64,000 bases of DNA from Haemophilus parainfluenzae. GTDB lineage: Bacteria > Pseudomonadota > Gammaproteobacteria > Enterobacterales > Pasteurellaceae. Of the stretch, positions 59,731 to 64,000 are shown piece after piece. Under the pieces are notes generated by a model. That model was not told where the DNA came from. It saw only the letters and a list, made by a program, of their open reading frames with translations, and made no database searches. The translations under genes and the position numbers were made by a program. Where the stretch lies: NCBI RefSeq assembly GCF_900450995.1, contig NZ_UGHY01000002.1, positions 446,501 to 510,500 on the forward strand. The letters are read 5' to 3'. Each line of letters begins with the position of its first letter. Within the stretch, counting starts at the first letter, position 1.

Positions 59731-60536
59731 GAACACGCTATCCGTTAAAATGGCTTTTAGGCTTTGCACAGTTAGCGCGTAGTACGTTTTTTGCGAAACG
59801 TCAGATTAAACCGGATAAGGATGAGTTGTTGAAAAAGACCATTCAACGCATCAAAGCCAATCATCCTGATTATGGCTATCGACGTGTTCATGCCTACTTG
59901 CCAGGCATGAATCATAAAAAAGTCCAACGTTTAATGCAGACACTTGGGCTTCAAGTGCGGTCAAGAAAAAGCAAGAAATTTACGACCTATCGTGGCACGA
60001 TAGGGGTGATTGCCCCAAATCATATTGAACGTAATTTTAGCGCAACAGCCCCGAAACAAAAATGGGTGACCGATATCACCGAGTTTAAGGCGAAAGATGG
60101 GAGTAAAGTCTATTTATCCCCAATTTTAGACTTATTTAACAATGAGATAGTCTCCTATAATCTCAGCTATTCCCCAAACTGGGCGCAAGTAGAGGACATG
60201 TTAATGCAAGCTGTCAAAGGATTAAATAAAGCTTGTGGTGTCATTTTGCATTCAGACCAGGGATGGCAATATCAAATGGTAGCTTATCGTTGAATCTTGG
60301 CTGAATATGGCATTATTCAAAGTATGTCAAGAAAAGGGAATTGCTTGGACAATGCCGCGATGGAAAGTTTCTTTGGGCGATTAAAAACGGAATGTTTTTA
60401 TGGTCGGGAATTTAAAACAAAAGAAGAGATAGTTGATGCTGTCAGAGATTATTTGGATTACTATAATCATCGACGGATTCAACTAAAATTAAAAGGACTG
60501 AGTCCGATACAATATCGAAAACAATCCTTTAAATAA
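59676..60536 (+). pseudogene. IS3-family transposase OrfB (nonsense mutation)
   Basis: In the -1 frame relative to orfA, the sequence reads as an rve integrase core: RVHAYLPGMNHKKVQRLM, KWVTDITEF (first catalytic Asp), LHSDQGWQYQ (second Asp) and, after an in-frame TGA at 60291-60293, ESFFGRLKTECFYG (Glu). The TGA sits between the second Asp and the Glu where relatives have an Arg codon, so the enzyme is truncated before its last catalytic residue. Read past it, the protein ends at 60536. The start is set where the frame leaves orfA; an independent start at 59826 (TTG) is possible but unlikely. Confidence 0.8.
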
Positions 60537-60582
60537 CAGTCTAACTTTTTGGGGTCAGATTAAATTCAACCGCACTTTTTTA

Positions 60583-61857
60583 TTATTTCAACAAATATGC
60601 ACGTAATTGTGCAAAATCGTCATCCATTTCATCAGAAAGTAATGGCAATTTATTATGTTTATCTAACGCTTCTGGCAATGGAAGATCGAGCGAAAGAATA
60701 CGCTCTACTGACTCTTTAAATTTCGCAGGATGTGCCGTACATAAGAAAATACCAGTTTCATCCGCTTTAAGTTGATCTTTCAATACTTGATAGGCGATCG
60801 CTCCGTGTGGCTCACATAAATAACCTTTTGCATACATCTCTTTTAAAGTTTCTTCTGTTTCGCCATCGCTTAACATACCTGAACCTAAATCACTTAAATT
60901 CCAGCCATTGCGTTTGAATAGTTCTTCTACACGCGGCCAGTTGTTCGGACGACTGACATCCATCGCATTAGAAAGCGTGGCTACAGTCGCTTTAGGTGCC
61001 CAGTTACCTGATTCTAAATAACGCGGCACAGTATCATTCGCATTGGTTGAAGCAATAAAGCGTTTAATTGGCAATCCTAATGTTTTTGCAATTAAACCTG
61101 CGGTTAAGTTACCAAAGTTACCACTTGGTACGGAAACCACGACATTATCACGTTTTTCTTTTGGTAATTGCGCTACGGCTTCAAAGTAATAACAAACCTG
61201 TGCCAATAAACGGCTAATATTAATGGAGTTTGCTGAGTTTAAACCAATTGCTTGACGTAGTTCGGCATCATCAAACGCTTGTTTGACTAACGCTTGGCAC
61301 GCATCAAAATCGCCATTAATCGCAACAGTGCGAATATTCCCACCTAAAGTACAGAACAGTTTTTCTTGTAATGGGCTGATTTTGCCTTTCGGATATAAAA
61401 TCACCACATTGATATTTTCCAACCCGTAAAATGCGTGGGCAACGGCTGCGCCAGTATCACCAGATGTTGCTGTTAAAATGGTGATTTTACCATCACCACG
61501 CACTGCAGCGAGTGCCTGCGCCATAAAACGACCACCAAAGTCTTTAAATGCTAAAGTTGGACCATGAAATAATTCAAGGGCATAAATATTGTCTTCCACT
61601 TTTTCTAATGGTGCAGTAAAGGTGAATGCATTTTTCACCATAGCATTCAAAGTGGCTTTCGGTAATTCTTCACCAATTAATGCACCAAGAATTTTTTGAC
61701 TACGCTCAACCAATGGTAAGGCTAATAATTCATCAATATTGGTTAAAGCGGGGATCGTTTCTGGAAAGAACAAACCTTGATCTTTGCCAAGTCCTTGACG
61801 TACTGCTTGCGCAAAATTTACTTGTTCTTCAGGGTGTTTGATGTTGTACAAATTCAT
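60583..61857 (-). CDS. thrC: Threonine synthase
   Basis: 424 residues, PLP-dependent fold type II: ALELFHGPTLAFKDFGGRFMAQAL (PLP lysine in the KDFG motif, near residue 107), TATSGDTGAAVAHAFYGL and VSVPSGNFGNLTAGL. It converts phosphohomoserine to threonine. Last gene of the thrABC order, all minus strand; the thrB-thrC gap is 80 bases and holds a hairpin. Its downstream neighbour is the IS element. Confidence 0.96.
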   Translation of the reverse strand: MNLYNIKHPEEQVNFAQAVRQGLGKDQGLFFPETIPALTNIDELLALPLVERSQKILGALIGEELPKATLNAMVKNAFTFTAPLEKVEDNIYALELFHGPTLAFKDFGGRFMAQALAAVRGDGKITILTATSGDTGAAVAHAFYGLENINVVILYPKGKISPLQEKLFCTLGGNIRTVAINGDFDACQALVKQAFDDAELRQAIGLNSANSINISRLLAQVCYYFEAVAQLPKEKRDNVVVSVPSGNFGNLTAGLIAKTLGLPIKRFIASTNANDTVPRYLESGNWAPKATVATLSNAMDVSRPNNWPRVEELFKRNGWNLSDLGSGMLSDGETEETLKEMYAKGYLCEPHGAIAYQVLKDQLKADETGIFLCTAHPAKFKESVERILSLDLPLPEALDKHNKLPLLSDEMDDDFAQLRAYLLK

Positions 61858-61899
61858 TGTATATCCGTTAATTATAGAGTTTTAATAAAATGTTATTTC

Positions 61900-61919
61900 C
61901 CCCTCTTATAAAAGAGGGG
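61900..61919. repeat. Hairpin between thrB and thrC
   Basis: CCCCTCTT (61900-61907) pairs with AAGAGGGG (61912-61919), 4-base loop. The minus strand has no T-run after it, so it is more likely an mRNA-stability or attenuation structure than a full terminator. Confidence 0.5.
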
Positions 61920-61937
61920 ATAAAAGTGATTCATTAT

Positions 61938-62882
61938 TTAACCTAGCTCTCTCGCGCCATCATTATCGACTTTACAAACATGCACAAAGCCTTCATTGTT
62001 TTGTAAATAATGATTTTCTAAATAAGTCGCCAGTTTTGTTGCGGTTTGTAAATCAGGTGCGATGGAGAAAATCGTTGGGCCTGAGCCTGAAATACCCGTC
62101 GCTAACGCGCCTAAATCACGAGTGGCTTGTTTCACTTCCGCGAAATTTGGTAATAAAGCCTCACGATAAGGTTCTGCAATTACATCTTTCATCATCATTG
62201 CGGCAAGGTTTTCTTGATGCGTGTGACATGCATGCACAAAGCCACCTAAATGACGACCATGAGAAATCACATCTTGGCGCGTATAACTTTTCGGTAAAAT
62301 TGCACGTGCTTCAGCAGTTGAAACCTCAATGCCTGGGTAAGCTAAGACCCAATACCAATTATCAAAAAATGGCAGTTTTTGGCAAATGTTACCGAGGGAT
62401 TGTACCATAAATTGCACTCCACCTAAGTAACAAGGTGCCACATTATCATAATGGATAGAACCTGAAATACGACCTTCTAGCTCCCCCATCATTTCTAACA
62501 ATTCCATTTTTGAGAATGGTTCATCATGGAATTTATTTAATGCCACTAATGCAGCCACGATAGAGCACGCACTTGAACCCAATCCCGAGCCAATCGGCAT
62601 ATTTTTCTCAAGAGTCAAACGCAATGGTTTGACTCTCACATTGCGTAATTTTAATTGCTCACTAAACAGCACATAGGCCTGATACACGATATTTTTTTGT
62701 GGCTCTTTTGGCAATTTACGCACAAAATAGCCCGCACTTTCGAGCTCAAAACCACTTGGAATAGACTCAATCTGTACGACATCACCTAATAATGAACCAT
62801 CAATCGGTGAAATGGCTGCGCCTAATGTATCAAATCCTACACTAATATTTGCACTCGATGCCGGAGCATAAATTCTTAACAT
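61938..62882 (-). CDS. thrB: Homoserine kinase
   Basis: 314 residues of the GHMP kinase fold: N-terminal [24 protein letters not shown] loop [21 protein letters not shown] near residue 94 and C-terminal [16 protein letters not shown] near residue 265. It phosphorylates homoserine on the way to threonine. Lies between thrA (12 bases) and thrC in the classic operon. Confidence 0.96.
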   Translation of the reverse strand: MLRIYAPASSANISVGFDTLGAAISPIDGSLLGDVVQIESIPSGFELESAGYFVRKLPKEPQKNIVYQAYVLFSEQLKLRNVRVKPLRLTLEKNMPIGSGLGSSACSIVAALVALNKFHDEPFSKMELLEMMGELEGRISGSIHYDNVAPCYLGGVQFMVQSLGNICQKLPFFDNWYWVLAYPGIEVSTAEARAILPKSYTRQDVISHGRHLGGFVHACHTHQENLAAMMMKDVIAEPYREALLPNFAEVKQATRDLGALATGISGSGPTIFSIAPDLQTATKLATYLENHYLQNNEGFVHVCKVDNDGARELG

Positions 62883-62894
62883 GTTATGTCCTTT

Positions 62895-64000
62895 TTAGTG
62901 GTGTAATGTTCTTAAAATATCCGCAAAAATGCCCGCAGCAGTTACTGCATTACCTGCACCGTAACCACGTAATAGCAACGGAATTGGTTGATAATAACGC
63001 GTATAGAACGCAAGGGCATTTTCACCGTCTTTCACCTTGTACAATGGATTATTTTGATCCACAGCGATGATTGATACTTTGCAGTGACCATCTTTAATTT
63101 GACCGACGTAACGCAATACTTTGCCTTCTGCTTTCGCAGCTTCAATGCGTGCTTTAAATTCCGCATCTAATTGTGGCAACATTGCCATAAATTCATCAGC
63201 AGACTTGCCTTCTGAGAACCCTTTCGGTAACACGCCTTCCACTTCCACATCGGAAAGCTCAAGTTCTAGACCCGCTTCACGCGCTAAAATCAGTAATTTA
63301 CGCGCCACATCTTGACCCGATAAATCATCTCGAGGATCTGGTTCTGTAAAGCCTTTTTCACGTGCAAGTGCGGTCACTTCTGAAAGAGAAAGTCCTTCTT
63401 CTAATTTACCGAAGATGAAAGAAAGTGAGCCCGATAAAATACCTTCAAAATACTCAAGTTCATCTCCCGCTGCCAATAAATTCTGTAAATTTTCGATAAC
63501 CGGTAAGCCTGCCCCTACGTTCGTTTCGTATAGGAATTTATGTTGGCTCGCTTGGGCATTGCGGCGTAATTCGTGGTAATAGGCTAATTCACGGGTATTC
63601 GCTTTTTTATTTGGGGTTACCACATGGAAGCCTTCTTTTAACGCGCGCGCATAAAGTCCTGCGACTGATTCCGCCGTTGTACAATCTACAAAGACAGGGT
63701 TCACTACGTGATGTAATTTAATGAAAGATAACAACACATCGAAATCAGAAGGCTGAGTCGCATTTTCAAGATCGGCTTTCCAATTATCTAAATTCAATCC
63801 GTTTTCATCCAAAAGCATTTTTGTTGAATTCGCTAAAGCACAAACACGGATCTCAATGTCCTTTTTTGCAAGATACTCCTTTTGATGCTTGATTTGTTCA
63901 ATTAACTCACCACCAACGCCACCAACGCCGACTAGAAACATATCGACAACTTTCTTGTTATTAAAAAGAGCTTGGTGAGTTGCTTTCACGGCTTCAATTG
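62895..64000 (-). CDS. thrA: Aspartokinase I / homoserine dehydrogenase I, C-terminal part (partial)
   Basis: The visible part, cut by the window edge, is the homoserine dehydrogenase domain: [23 protein letters not shown] (NAD(P) loop), [45 protein letters not shown] and [21 protein letters not shown]. The frame is open to 64000, so the protein continues upstream, as expected for bifunctional ThrA with an N-terminal aspartokinase. It reduces aspartate semialdehyde to homoserine. Whether the aspartokinase half is present cannot be seen here. The thr attenuator, if any, is also outside the window. Confidence 0.9.
   Translation of the reverse strand, partial: IEAVKATHQALFNNKKVVDMFLVGVGGVGGELIEQIKHQKEYLAKKDIEIRVCALANSTKMLLDENGLNLDNWKADLENATQPSDFDVLLSFIKLHHVVNPVFVDCTTAESVAGLYARALKEGFHVVTPNKKANTRELAYYHELRRNAQASQHKFLYETNVGAGLPVIENLQNLLAAGDELEYFEGILSGSLSFIFGKLEEGLSLSEVTALAREKGFTEPDPRDDLSGQDVARKLLILAREAGLELELSDVEVEGVLPKGFSEGKSADEFMAMLPQLDAEFKARIEAAKAEGKVLRYVGQIKDGHCKVSIIAVDQNNPLYKVKDGENALAFYTRYYQPIPLLLRGYGAGNAVTAAGIFADILRTLHH

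Larger units (their letters stand above)
59324..60557 (+). mobile_element. IS3-like insertion sequence (about 1.23 kb, degenerate)
   Basis: Ends are 20-bp imperfect inverted repeats beginning TG: left 59324-59343, right 60538-60557 (TGcACCCCAAAAGTT versus TGACCCCAAAAAGTT). Inside are an orfA of 117 residues and a broken orfB with an integrase catalytic core in the -1 frame, the IS3 family layout. Similarity between the flanks extends beyond the ends into AAAAGTGC on both sides. No clear target-site duplication is seen. It is inserted between the PTS gene and thrC. Confidence 0.8.

Noticed and set aside
59310..60570. Target-site duplication around the IS
   Set aside because: Flanking trimers do not match directly; extended flank similarity prevents placing the ends exactly.
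62895..64000. Monofunctional homoserine dehydrogenase starting at the GTG near 63989
   Set aside because: The frame is open to the window end and the operon is thrABC, so truncation of bifunctional ThrA by the window is more likely.

Overview
This window is chromosomal DNA from a member of the Pasteurellaceae, most likely Haemophilus and closest in character to H. parainfluenzae. The DNA is AT-rich. The 9-base uptake signal AAGTGCGGT (the H. influenzae dialect) recurs throughout in both orientations and is often built into terminators. Many gene neighbours match the H. influenzae order (ybbN-trxB-cydD-cydC, the division and cell-wall cluster, art genes-gmhA-ligase). ushA and a glucose-type PTS permease point away from H. 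influenzae itself. The species call is inference.

Layout. 1-7,490: end of a DASS transporter, a PurR-boxed purine permease, ybbN, trxB, cydDC and 4.5S RNA on the minus strand. 7,491-16,026: nrdG, a TatD nuclease, ppiB, cysS, then a stress module of a secreted Met-rich protein divergent from an ECF sigma factor and a small zinc anti-sigma factor, then ytfJ, yjdM, pheA and ushA. 16,027-34,300: the complete dcw cluster on the minus strand (mraZ-rsmH-ftsL-ftsI-murE-murF-mraY-murD-ftsW-murG-murC-ddl-ftsQ-ftsA-ftsZ-lpxC) with its promoter and MraZ boxes. 34,396-36,406: cstA and a small zinc-ribbon membrane protein.

36,450-46,643 is an accessory island and the most interesting part. It holds a double AAA+ ATPase, an Mrr-like nuclease, a PP2C phosphatase, a zinc sirtuin, a free-standing FtsK-gamma domain, a RhuM-Fic protein, an orphan protein, an OGFr-like protein, a second sirtuin, a 5'-nucleotidase fusion and a WYL regulator. 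Four transcription units in it share one 17-bp operator, GCGACA-N5-TGTCG(C/T), each placed 9-11 bases upstream of a -10 box. This suggests a single regulon, probably run by the WYL protein. Its content resembles anti-phage or NAD/nucleotide stress loci, but its function is unknown.

46,736-64,000: arginine ABC transporter with paired ARG boxes, gmhA, a secreted ATP-dependent DNA ligase with a nonsense codon, trxA, metB, tRNAs Gly-Cys-Leu, a decayed cytochrome c peroxidase, hflKC, a phosphopantetheinyl transferase, a CRP-controlled PTS permease, an IS3-like element with a broken transposase, and thrC-thrB-thrA (thrA runs off the end).

Five genes (purine permease, murD, murF, the zinc sirtuin, the peroxidase) each lack exactly one base at a run of G on the coding strand. 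murD and murF are essential, so homopolymer under-calling in the assembly is the likeliest explanation, and these genes are annotated at full length.
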